From: Papiliotrema nemorosa
Taxonomy: Eukaryota > Basidiomycota > Tremellomycetes > Tremellales > Rhynchogastremaceae
DNA length: 64,000 nt
Reading direction: 5' to 3'
NCBI GenBank assembly: GCA_032158125.1
Contig: JASKOT010000002.1
Span: 806,001-870,000 of the forward strand
Position numbers and translations under genes: made by a program. Shown here in pieces: positions 14,547 to 25,053 of the stretch. Under the pieces are notes generated by a model. The model searched no databases, was not told the DNA's origin, and was given only the letters and a program-made list of their open reading frames with translations. How positions within the stretch are numbered: position 1 is the first letter of the stretch; every line of letters starts with the position of its first letter.

Positions 14547-15921
14547 CTAGAAAGACTCTGGCCTCTCGTCATACTGCTCACCGGCACCGTAAGCCGCTTC
14601 GTAATCCCTTCTCCTGCTCTCGCTGAGCTTCCTCTTTTGCCTACTGATGATCTCCTCCCTCTCCATATCCGCTTGGATCCGCCTTTCTAAAGCGGCCACC
14701 TTGAAATGTGGCATATCTCCCCAGCTCTCTTTACGTTGATGATCCCTCAACCCATCATTCACCTCTCTACAAACCCGCTCCACGAGCTGTTTGGTCTTTC
14801 TATCCCACTTGACTCCATTTGCGTCCATCTCCTTGATGGCTTGTTCAACTCCTGCAAGATCTTGGAACGAGTTCCATCGGATCAGCAGCAGCTCGTTGTA
14901 CGCTCCTGTGAGACATCCGGAGAGATACGACTCGATCGACAACGTCTGCGCGTGTTGAAAGACGGCGAGGGCGAGATGGGGGTTGTTGAACGTATCCCGT
15001 AACATCCTCAGAGTATGCGCGAGGATATAAGGGTATATCGGGATGTGGGTCGACTCGCCATCTTCCCCTGGAATCATCCTGAATACCTTTTCCTTGGCCC
15101 ATTCCAGTACGTCGGCATCAGTCGATAAAGCCGTCAATTCTTCTTTCATCTGATCCAATTCTGCCGACAACTCTTCCGTCATCTCTGTCTCTTCTCCTCC
15201 TGTCCTCCTACTCCTCACTTCTCTTGCGCGGTACAGCGATCCAAGATTACCCAAATTTGACGCGAATGGATCGCTGAATCGGGAGAAAGAACCAGATCGG
15301 GATGCTTCGGGTGAAGAACGCTCGAGATCCCGTGCGATATCAGCTAAGAGTTGATTAAACTTTTGCGCTTCATGTGGTGTGTTTCCTTGAGCTCTTAGAT
15401 GCCGATCATGTATACCACGCAGACGACGAGGTGCAGGAGTGTCGTATCGGGGTCGAGAGGGTTCAGAGAAGACTCGAGTCCATTTCGTCTCTGCGTTATC
15501 GCGAGATTTCGATGCGCTACGCTGTCAGCATTGTCCGTGTATTTGAAAAGGCTACGACACTCACGGAGGTTCTGATCTGCTAGGCTGGGAAAAGTGTGTG
15601 CTGAAGATCTGATCCACCATATCATCGGACGACTGAGCACTGGTGTTTCTGCAGAGTCAGCAGTGAGCCTGGGTATAGTACGAGTCACGGTACTCACAGG
15701 CCAGGCTGACCGAAAGACTCTGGACCGAGGATCTCATCGGAAGAAGGAGAGTTGGTGTCTCCTACAGCAGCAGGCGAAGATTGTTGAACCGAGGTGGACG
15801 GTTCACCTAATTTTCGTGGCCAGGTCGTGGACAAATATCTGGTGACCGGTTTACAAGCCGTCTGTGGGAGATGGGCGATTCGGAACGACGCAGCGCGCTT
15901 TGCGATCATACTAGCGTACAT
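14547..15921 (-). CDS. Mitochondrially targeted Mtf2-like protein
   Basis: The N-terminus, MYASMIAKRAASFRI and then TRYLSTTWPRKL, is Arg-rich, lacks acidic residues and looks like a mitochondrial presequence. Two introns link it through DDMVDQIFSTHFSQPS and KFNQLLADIARDL to a helical C-terminal domain (15,254 to 14,547). That domain contains LEWAKEKVFRMIP, YPYILAHTLRMLRDTF, LALAVFQHAQTLSIESY and GAYNELLLIRW. The C-domain resembles the fungal Mtf2-like family linked to mitochondrial mRNA processing and translation. I recognise this from pattern only, so the function is tentative while the gene itself is solid. An 8 bp TCACGTGA palindrome lies 117 bp upstream of the start. Confidence 0.75.
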
Positions 15922-16804
15922 CCTGTATCTTCTGTCCCTCCTTGATCAGAGTGAATGCTAGCGAGACCTTACGATGAAAGGGGTGCAGATGTTGAAAAGG
16001 CGACTGGACAGGAAATCCGGCAATGTCGAGGGAATGATCACGTGACACAAAGCACACCGACCTTCCCAACCCGCCAGAGGTGTTCAATCCACTCATCTTA
16101 CCTGGACCAGTCGATGAAATGCCCACTTGGATGCGCAGGTAGAGGCCGCAATGCCTGACCAAGTATATGACAGGTCAGGAAAACAGCTCACTGATTACCT
16201 AGCTCGTCGAGCCAAAGGATGCCTTGATGCTGATCAAGGAATACCTCGAAGGAGTCTCCCTTTCATCTCAATACCCCTTGACCTACCCATCGCTCCGAGC
16301 GCCTCCACGCTAACATGCGATCGTCCTCCCCTCCCAGCTTATTAGACGACAAAGGAAATGGCAGAGTCTCGATCGCGATCATCGCTTCGTCGGAGGGGAG
16401 GATGAAACTTGACCTGGGAGGCCTTTGAAACAAAACAGCTATCAGGCGCCTTTAGATGGAGACCGTGGTCTTCTCATGCTTTTCTCAATTCCAGGTGGTG
16501 CTCACGTCTCGACATTGCATTCAACTCAAAACCACGCCTCAGCGGCATCACCACTGGCGGCCTCACAGTGGTCTACGAGTAGGGATCTCGACAACGCCCG
16601 GCCAGACAGTGTGTTCTTACGGAGGGAGCAGGGATCGTGGAGCGTGTCCAGAGATTTGTACCAGAGGTTGATGCCTTCAAAGACACCAGATTAAAGAACA
16701 ACCTCAAGCTTCTCACGGCTTGAAGATTTTATCATCAGCTTGGCACAAACCACAGAGCTCTCGATTGCCATATACGGCATACAGCTCGACGCTCAGCCCT
16801 CCCA
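15922..16804. other. Intergenic region with possible unmodelled coding stretch
   Basis: About 880 bp between two divergent genes. It contains TCACGTGA at 16,038-16,045. On the plus strand, 16,077-16,140 reads PEVFNPLILPGPVDEMPTW and 16,210-16,316 reads DALMLIKEYLEGVSLSSQY and on to a TAA at 16,314. Both look protein-like but I could not join them with matching intron phases, so no gene is called. The rest (16,320-16,804) shows nothing I recognise. Confidence 0.35.
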
Positions 16805-19321
16805 ATGTCAATGTCATTGCCTTTCTTTATCCCTGATACATCGCCGCTGTTCGCATATTCACCTTGCAGCAACTGCGCCGCTCCCGACGCGTGGAGCTCG
16901 TCGTATAGTCCTCGTGGGGATGGATATGATCAGACCTTTCATCAAACGAGTAGAGCAGACGCCTCCATCTCGCTGAATATCACAGGCAAGTTGCGACCGC
17001 TCCCCTTCGCTTGTCTTCTACCCATCCATGTATCGCTGATTCCTAGCAACCTCACTTGAGTTCAGAACCAGCCAGAGTGAAGGGACGTGCGATGCGAGGT
17101 ATTCCATCGACAATGGGGAACTGGTGGATGGCTGTTCTATCCCTTCCTTTCCCGAAGGACATCACCTGGTAAAGATCCAGCCGAAGGCCGATGCGTCGTC
17201 TTTCCAGTTCTACGGCCTCGCTGGCACATCCACTATCGGACAGGACAAATCGTAAGCCGCCTAAGCGCCAACCAAAAGGGATCCTCATGTGCAGATATCA
17301 GAACAGCACGATGGATGACGATTCCCCTTCTATCACGTACTCAGGACAATGGACTCAGATCACGCGAAACGGTCCATCAGGCCAAGCGGCCAATAACACC
17401 GTGGTGGATCAATATTCAGGGGGGAATGGATTCTACAACTCCTCGGCGAGCATCAGTACGGCTGCTGGTTCAGCCATCAACCTGAAGTTTCAAGGTGAGT
17501 CAAGGATGCAAGGTAAGTATCAGAGTCTGACGTTCAGGCCAAGGCGTATACGTCTACGGGATGGCAGGACCGGATGGTGGATCAGCGGAGGTGACGATAG
17601 ATGGTGTACTGGCGCAGACACTCAACATGACGGTGAGTATTTATGTTCGAGTAGCCCTGAGCTAAACTCTAGAACCCTTGGAAGGCATACTCGGCCTTGA
17701 TGTTCTTCGCTACCGGTCTAGAACCTACCCAACATGAGATCACCATCACGAACCTGGTCGGCGGTCGCCAGCTCGTACTGGATTACGCGTTGGTGACAAA
17801 GATGGCAAAGAAGTCTTCCGGGTTGGTCCAAATCATATTTACCACAGGTTGGCTGATCTCAGACCAAACCTTACGTTGATCATCGGTACTATTGCAGGAG
17901 TATCTGCGTTCTTACTCGTCATGTCTGTCATCCTGTACATCTACGTCACCCGCCGTCATTCTCACTCCCGCCGTTTGCCCAAGTCATTCCAGTACGGCTT
18001 TGCGAATGGGTTCTCTTATCGAGACATCAGCCCGGCGAAAGCGTCAAGTATCGACTCGTGGCGTAAACACGCACAGGTGTCAGGAGCGCCTCATACCCCA
18101 TCTTCAGGCTCTGCATCAGGATCGAGCGCTTCCAATGGTCAATTTTACGCCGCCCATCTTCAGCCGAGCGGAACGCAAGTTGTTGCTAGTCCCGGGAGAT
18201 CTCCTCCACCAGATTATCCCGACTATTTACCATACCGAGGACCGATCGAGCCACCTAGTATCACGCCCGTCTCCGAAGAACCACCCGCGATCGCTGGGTT
18301 GACGGCTTCGACGTATGGTTGGCTGGCATCTGCTATCACACCTCGGTCCCCTGAAGAGCGTACCCCTCGAACCTCGCCTCGGGCAGCCCACACTGCCCAC
18401 AGACCAGATCCTATACCTCTGTGGGGAAGCGGCCGGGGTGGGGTGGAAGATATCCCTCTCGACAGCTATTATGCTACTCAGGATCTCATCTCTCCAGCTT
18501 CGACTCTCTCTTCCCTCGGTCTGAGCGGCATGACGACTCGAGCGATGGGTGCGACACGATCGGTAGCTCGACTATGGCCTACGAGCGTGGTCGCTTCTGG
18601 GCCAGATTCGACCGTCAACAGCACGCTGAATACTGTCATTGCCACACCTCCACTGGCACAGACCCGAGGGGATAGAGTGATATCTATCGATTCTCTTCAT
18701 TACGCTCCGACATACACCACCGCAGGGCATTTCGTCACCTCCCCGGACCAGCTCCTCGGAAGTGGCGTGACTACGGCTTCGCTCAATGCCATGCGTCAAC
18801 GGGAATCACCCAGTCGATCGAGTATGCGTGATCCTTCTTCTCCACCGTTACGTCGAGGGGTAAGTATCAAATCGGTCAAGACGATGCGATCCTTCTTCTC
18901 CGGACTTTTGGGCGGTTCACCTTTGCCTGAAACTCCGGCACTGCCATCGGCGTATACGCCATACGAGACACCGGCCGCTCGACCAGATAGCGATATCTTC
19001 CCAAACGGGAGTGTATCGCGGAGCAATTCTCTAGCCAATAATGGTGGCAGCGTAGGGAGGTTTGACATTGGCAGAATCCCGAGCAACGCAGGCAGTCACG
19101 CTCGGAACGGATTTGGAAGAGTGCGAAACAAGAGTCGGGGGACATTGGGAAGTTCGGGTCTACCGCCAATGTTGAGACTTGATGCGGGAGGAGAAAACTT
19201 TTTCATCGAGTTGAACCCGAATAGCCCGATAACGGTGGTGGACGGCTCGAGGCCGCAGAGCGAGATGACGGCTGTACCTAGTTCGTGGCGAAGTCGAGGT
19301 AGATCGAACAATAGGATCTGA
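16805..19321 (+). CDS. Single-pass cell-surface protein with two extracellular modules and long cytoplasmic tail
   Basis: There is no cleaved signal peptide at the start (MSMSLPFFIPDTSPLFAYSP). The outside part seems to hold two related modules. The first runs from SPLFAYSP to FQFYGLAGTSTIG, the second from ITYSGQWTQITRNGPSG to VYVYGMAGPDGGSAEVTIDG and LVLDYALV. This pattern belongs to a common basidiomycete family of uncharacterised transmembrane proteins. A membrane helix follows (LTLIIGTIAGVSAFLLVMSV, near 17,870-17,940), then a basic stop-transfer RRHSHSRR and a cytoplasmic tail of about 430 residues rich in Ser/Pro. The first intron (16,986-17,046) uses a GC donor. The intron just before the membrane helix is not resolved. 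The function is unknown; a cell-wall or surface-sensing role is only a guess. Confidence 0.8.
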
Positions 19322-19403
19322 GAGAATCCGAGTGAGAGTGTGAAGGATAATATGGATGCATGTATCGTTGGTGTTCGTTCCGGTCGTATCAGATTGTGAT
19401 AAG

Positions 19404-20779
19404 TCATACTCTCAATCGACTTCTCAGCTTCTCCACTCGGTCTTTCGGGTTCTCCCCATTCCATATATCCTCTTCTCGGCCGTACTCTAAAGTTGGCAAA
19501 CCATTCTGCTCGATGACCAAGGACGCAGCAACCGTGGCCCATAGAACAGCTACCATCAGCCCTTCGGCCTTCTGCGATTGCTCACCTTCGTGTATGCTAT
19601 TGCCTTGATCCAGTGCCGCTCCAAGACCGCCCATGAATGCGTTGCCAGCCCCAGTAGGGTCGACGACCTTGCCTTTGCCCTCGGGTGTATCGGAATCCCA
19701 ATAAGCCGGTACCCAGACTACGTCCTTCTCTCCAATGTGTTCGAGGGCGCTAGTGTCGATATAGCAACATCCTAGATGTCCACACCGTATAATCGCTGCC
19801 ATTTGAGGTCTCATTTGAGCGAGAAGCACGCATGCGTGAGAGAGATGCGCAGTCATCTCCTCGGGACTCAACGACGATATCGGTGCGAGGCCCAACAACG
19901 ACAGAGCTTCCGAATGATTTGGACTAGCGTCATCAGCCACTTGAGCATCTTGAGATGCATGACTCGCCTGATGACATGAGTTCGGGGTGTTATGCTGCGT
20001 ATGAGCTCCAGGTTGTCCGGTATACAAGCAGGCTTGAGTATCAGCCGTACCCGGTGCAGGCTATATCACCACGCACAATATCAGGTTCCCATATGAGGAT
20101 AGGACGCCAGTGTGTTTGAGACTTCTGTATGTTTTCCACTTCATCCACTATTTGCGAGACACGTTCTCGCATAGGCACAAAGTGGATAACGGTTGGAAGG
20201 GGTTTTTGTAGTACCGTCCCAACCCAAGATTTCGGCGTCAGGAATATCGGTGTAGTCAGATACTCAAAGCTGCCGTCGTCAGTCTCGCTCCCTGCCAGCA
20301 AATGGAAGTTTTAGTAACGCACATTCTAAGTTGGCCTTTGTACCGATTGACAGCACGTAAGGTGGGTTGACCATCTTGTCGATCCCGAAAGATGAACCCT
20401 TCTTGACCATAATGATCCAGCTTCTCCTTGATATGTTTGGGGAATGTATCCGGCGTGTAGTCGATGATCATACCCACTCTGGAAGACGGTAAGAATATCC
20501 TAGCTCCAATGATGGCTTTTCGTAAGCCCCACGGCTAGTATCATTGACATACTGTATGTCCCGGCTCCTCCTATCTGTCACTCAGCTCTTGGTCCTGCTA
20601 CAAGCTCCGAGCTCACCTCGTCAGGTCTATCGATGGGATGCTCAGTCCCGTCATCTTCTATCCTTGTGAAAGTATCGAGTATGAAGTTTTCTATCGGATC
20701 AGTATAACACGTTGGGGCAGGTGCGCAATGACAACTCGCCGAGAGTCACGAATCGACCTCTTGATGGAGAGGGCACCAT
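19404..20779 (-). CDS. MAK32-like PfkB-family protein
   Basis: Ribokinase-fold protein related to yeast Mak32. Exons read VPSPSRGRFVTLE, NFILDTFTRIEDDGTEH, IGGAGTYTIIGARIFLPSS, RVGMIIDYTPDTFP, a central region with HFVPMRERVSQIVDEVE and WEPDI, and a C-terminal sugar-kinase half. That half has YIDTSALEHIGEKDVVWVPAYW and GKVVDPTGAGNAFMGGLG (near 19,600-19,680). The last motif is the PfkB signature, but the catalytic Asp of GAGD is Asn here, as I recall for Mak32-type proteins, so kinase activity is doubtful. A low-complexity Gln/His/Ser insert lies near 19,930-20,020. The first intron (20,691-20,739) appears to have a GC donor; the start at 20,779 depends on it. Confidence 0.8.
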
Positions 20780-21105
20780 CGAGTTGTCCGGATCGCCCAG
20801 TGGTGTCGCTCAGCTCTACACGATGTTCAGATTGACTTGGTCTGATGTCAAGTGGGAGTTGGTGATTTGGCACGCGTCTGTTGTCCGGAACAAGGGACTC
20901 TCGTTAGACACACAACAAAGTGAGCTCGAAGTCGGAAGCCGAGATCTTCCCATCTGTGCCCGAACATGTGCAGGTAGCAAAGGAGCCAGAGGCCGCAAGA
21001 TGCCGCGTGACAGAATCAATGAGCCAAGCTCGAGCAAACCGACAACATCCTTGATGCAGTATAATACATGGTCGCGACCAGTCAGACCGCTGGATGCTAC
21101 AATGC
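20780..21105. other. Intergenic between two minus-strand genes
   Basis: 326 bp that should hold the promoter of the PfkB gene and the 3' end of the aminotransferase transcript. A plus-strand open frame crosses it (20,712-21,263) but shows no family similarity. Nothing else was recognised. Confidence 0.35.
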
Positions 21106-22406
21106 TCAAATACGTCCTGGAAGCCTCAAGGCCCAGGGCAAATCAGCCGCCTCCACCTCCGCCACCACTGCTTGCCTCCCTCTGGCCGTATCAGCCTTCA
21201 CATGCGCAGCATACAAGGTCTGAATGTGTCTTGTCAACGGCCCAACTTTCCCATCTCCTATGATCCTCCCGTCGACCTGGATTACCGGCATTTGAGATGG
21301 GAACGTCCCCGTACAGAATGCCTAGGCGATGAGTCACCGAGTTGCCGGTGATTTGTGGGTTACACTCACCTCGGAAGCGCCGTACACCTCGGTCAAAGAG
21401 AAGTCCAGCTCGTACGTCGGTATACCCGCCGCTCGGCATACTTCCAACGTTCTACGCCTGGTTATGCCCTGCATCTGGTTGTTCTTGGTCGGACTCCAAA
21501 CCACCAACCGACCCTCGTCGGCCCCAGTCCCTTCACGGACAATCATGAAGTTGGTTGAATTGCAGGTCTTGACGTAGCCCCTATCATCCAGCATCAATGC
21601 CTCGTCGGCGCCTAGAACATTGGCCTGGATGCAAGCTTGGATATCGGTAGCTTTGGACATGTGATTCCACATCTCGTCCTTGATGTCAGGGGGACCGCGG
21701 CGTATGTGTACAGTGGCTAGGGAGAGACCTCGGGCGTGCATCGCTGGGTCAGGTTTCTTGAACTCGGCAATGATGACGATGAGCGGTAACTAGACGTAAG
21801 TTTGAAGTGGGGTAGGGGAGAGGAATAAGTGCTAACACCTATAGTGGACTGAGGGTTCTGGTGAGGTGTCGCCTTCATGCTGCGTCATCAGCGTCTATCA
21901 TTGACTGAAAAAGCAGGAGAGAGCTAAAGCTCACCCTCGCGAGACCATCAGGCGGATGTGCACATCATTCGATTCGCACATGTTCTCCCTGGTCAGCCCA
22001 TCAAGCGTGATTGGCACCCACACCTGAGAGGTGACTCACGTTCTCATCAAGCACTTGATGGATCATCCCAAGTAGTTCGGCCCGTGTGCAACCCATGTCC
22101 ATATCTGCGATTAATATCACATCACATCGCAGCAATCCGGCCATGCCGCGGAATGACCCACTCACACATTGCTTTGGCGCTCTCGAACAATCGATTCAGA
22201 TGATCCTTTGCAAACTGCACCACACCCTGCTTTGCTCTGATACCCTCCCATATCCCATCTCCGAGCATGAAAGCCGAATCGAACACTGATACCCGGGCTT
22301 GATGTCGCGGTACAAGGTTGAATTCGCCCGTGAGGCCATCCCGCATTCCAATGAGGATGGTTTCGTTTCTGTCATCTTGCACAACGGCGTGTGTCGCAGC
22401 TACCAT
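21106..22406 (-). CDS. PLP-dependent class IV aminotransferase
   Basis: Fold-type IV aminotransferase of the branched-chain / D-amino-acid / aminodeoxychorismate-lyase superfamily. The N-terminal half reads RHQARVSVFDSAFMLGDGIW, EGIRAKQGVVQF and HLNRLFESAKAM. After short introns come ELLGMIHQVLDENNM and IRLMVSRGLK, and then the PLP-binding half with GPPDIKDEMWNHMSKATDIQ, VLGADEALMLDDRGYVKTC, NSTNFMIV and QGITRRRTLEVCRAAGI. The Lys in HMSKATD is the likely Schiff-base residue. The position usually Glu (in E-x-x-x-N-F) appears to be Thr, which sets this apart from ordinary BCATs. The substrate cannot be read from sequence. The end is at 21,106 after an intron that adds FPSQMPVIQVDGRIIGDGKV. It diverges from the MFS transporter. 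Confidence 0.88.
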
Positions 22407-23021
22407 CTTGTCAAGTGATTCTTACAGCGCGAAATCGTCGGGAGCTATGAGTAAAGTGTAAAAAGACGAGCGGTATACCATCTCTGTCCATGTGGGCACG
22501 CTCTATCTCTCAAGTGGGCGAGCTCGGGTTCTGCGAGGTTGCGATAACGTTTCTCGGGGCGGGCCATGTTGCTCCGGAACAGACCCCTTCGGGATTGCGC
22601 AAGATTCCTCCATGGCAATTAGATGACGCCTACGAGTGAAAATTCGTGATGGATCTGTGTCGCCTTGAAGAGGCGTGATACCCAAGCATGTCAACAGGCA
22701 AAGACCTCGAATAGCCGAAAAAGTGTCAATTGACGTGACCGGAAGACACCGATTCCATCCTGAATCCATCTCGGACTTTGCGAGAATGACCATCGATAGC
22801 GTGCTTGGCTGTCTTTCTGTCGTGATAACCTATCGCTCGGAACAGGCCAGAGATTTGGTCTGGCGATAACGAAAAATCTGGATTAATATTGCTCTCCATA
22901 AATGACAATCATGGCGATAAAACTCCCTCTCGAAGTACGGGACTAAGTTGGTTCGAAACAACAGCGATCGGTCGGTCTGTCAAACAGTACTCTATCGCAC
23001 CTTTGGACATCTTCAGACAAC
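22407..23021. promoter_or_regulatory. Aminotransferase / MFS transporter intergenic with GATAA cluster
   Basis: The 615 bp between divergent genes has three GATAA motifs on the plus strand at 22,824-22,828, 22,865-22,869 and 22,916-22,920, all within 200 bp of the transporter start. GATAA is the core bound by fungal nitrogen-regulatory GATA factors. No coding region was recognised. Confidence 0.45.
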
Positions 23022-24876
23022 ATGTCGCGTCACCCGGAGAAGACACCGCTGGATCCGAGCCTTACGGACAACCTTCCAGGTGGGGAGACTGCCGTTTTGG
23101 AATCAGCCGAGGACGCATCGTTGGATCGACGTATCATCGTCAAGACCGATGCGGTCGTCTTGACTCTCATCACCCTCGTAGCAACCCTAGAGTTCCTCGA
23201 CAAGAATGTGCATACAATAACTACTTACTCAGAGCTCCGCTGACGTACAGGGAATGGCATATGCCGCAGTATGGGGTATGCGCACAGATACCCACCTCGT
23301 CGGGCAACAATATTCCTGGTTGGGAAGTATATTCTACTTTGGATACCTGGGCGCTTTGGTACCTTGTCTGTGGCTCGTCAACAAGGTTCATATCGGTCGA
23401 TTTATCGGTACAGTCACCACGCTCTGGGGAATCGTCATCATCTGCATGGCGGCCTGTAAGAACTTTGCAGGTTTGGCAACTGTCCGATTCTTCTTGGGCG
23501 TTTTCGAGGCTGGCATCTTGCCTGCTTTCATGGTGTTATCGACCAAGTGGTGGATGGTGAGTCTACCTCATGGAGTGCGCTGCGTGTGGCTCACCATAGC
23601 GATCTGAACAAGCGTTGAGGACGGCTATGTGGTACAACACTTTTGCAGGTATTTTCGGCGGGATCTTGTCCTATGCCAGTGAGTTCACCTCTTATGCAAA
23701 GACTCATCGTTCAGTCGGGCATATCGATGGTGCGCTCTCAACTTGGCGGTATATTTTCCTCATCTATGGAACGGTGACCGTGGTGGTGGGAATAGTCGTC
23801 GTCTTCTTATTGCCCGACAACCCTCGTGACGCTTGGTTCTTAAACGTGAGTGTTAAATATAGGCGAATCACGTTACGCAAACTGATGACAAAGTCACAAG
23901 AGAAGATCAGAGCTAGCGCCCGATTGATTGGTAACCAACAAGGACAAGACTCCAAAAAGTTCGTATGGAAGCAATGTCTCGAAGCGGTCAAACAGCCACG
24001 CTACTGGGTAGTCATGTATATCTAGAATCAGTCGATTGCTGAGCTCGTCGAGCTGATCCGACAGTGTCTTTGCGTTTGCCCAGTCAATCACCAATGCCGG
24101 TATCACCAACTTCAACCCGCTCATCATCTCTGGGTTTGGCTACTCTCAGAGCAAGACGACTCTCATGGCTACTCCCCAAGCAGCTGTCGCGCTCGTCGGT
24201 CAGGTCATCTTGAGTGCTATTGCGTACTTTGTACCCAACATCCGATGTGCACTGTGGATGCTGGCCTGTCTACCAGCCCTCGCTGGGGCAGTGATGATTC
24301 ACGGTGAGTCCACGTTGCCTTCGCCACCAGCCACGCCTTACATCATGGTGCTAATCATAGTGGTGGATCATGTCGTGCACAGAAAGACAGCATTGGCTGG
24401 GGTATACATGATGGGCTTCTATAGTGGGTACCTAAGACCGCTTCACACGCACCTGCTCAACTTTACAGACGCGCCATGGGTCTTGTGCCTTTCACTCGTT
24501 ACCAGCAACACGGCAGGAACGACTAAAAAAACCTTTTCCTCCGTCAGCGTCGCGGTCGCGTATGCCGTGGGAAACATTGTCGGTCCTCAGTTCTTCCGAG
24601 CGAGCCAGGCTCCAGAGTATACCACTGGCATATTCGCCATGATGGTCTGTTTCGCGGGTAAGTCATTGACCGGCGTTGTGGAGTAGTTTGGAAAAGCTGA
24701 CGACCCAGTGATGTGTCTGACTGGAGGTGTGTATTGGGTCTTGTGTGTATATGAGAACAGAAGGAGAGACAAATTGTATGGTGTGCCAGTCTTTGGCAAA
24801 GAGGAGATTGTACAGACCATCTCGGAAACAGGAGCCACGGATGGCACCAACAAGGATTTCAGGTATTCGTACTAGA
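23022..24876 (+). CDS. MFS transporter, allantoate permease (Dal5) family
   Basis: Twelve-helix anion:cation symporter type of the major facilitator superfamily. After a hydrophilic N-terminus, the protein reads VVLTLITLVATLEFLDKN, GMAYAAVWGMRTDTHLVGQQ and YSWLGSIFYFGYLGALVP, which is the typical Dal5-family TM1-TM2 region. The loop VRFFLGVFEAGILPAFMVLS follows, then WRYIFLIYGTVTVVVGIVVV with FLLPDNPRDAWFLN, and ITNFNPLIISGFGYSQSKTT. The last part has NTAGTTKKTFSSVSVAVAYA and VGNIVGPQFF. At least eight short introns are needed, one within VMIHVVDHV and another before APWVLCLSLVTS. Members import allantoate, ureidosuccinate, nicotinate and other organic anions; the substrate is not predictable here. 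Upstream GATAA motifs suggest nitrogen control. Confidence 0.9.
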
Positions 24877-25053
24877 CTATAATGCGTTCTTCCGTCAGCA
24901 TCCATGAGGGATGGTGCAGCGCTATGCAGAGTATCTGCATGTTATTATATGCTCAATGCACAAAGCTAAGCTCCACGTTGTGCGAGTTGACAGCCCGCCC
25001 TGGCGACGATATGCTAGCCCCGCGGCGACCGAATTACCGGCTAAACGGCGCTC

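Noticed and set aside
20712..21263. 183-residue plus-strand open frame between two minus-strand genes
   Set aside because: It partly overlaps exons of both minus-strand genes, with no recognised domain or start context.
23764..24127. Minus-strand ORFs within the MFS transporter
   Set aside because: They are shadows of transmembrane-coding exons on the plus strand.
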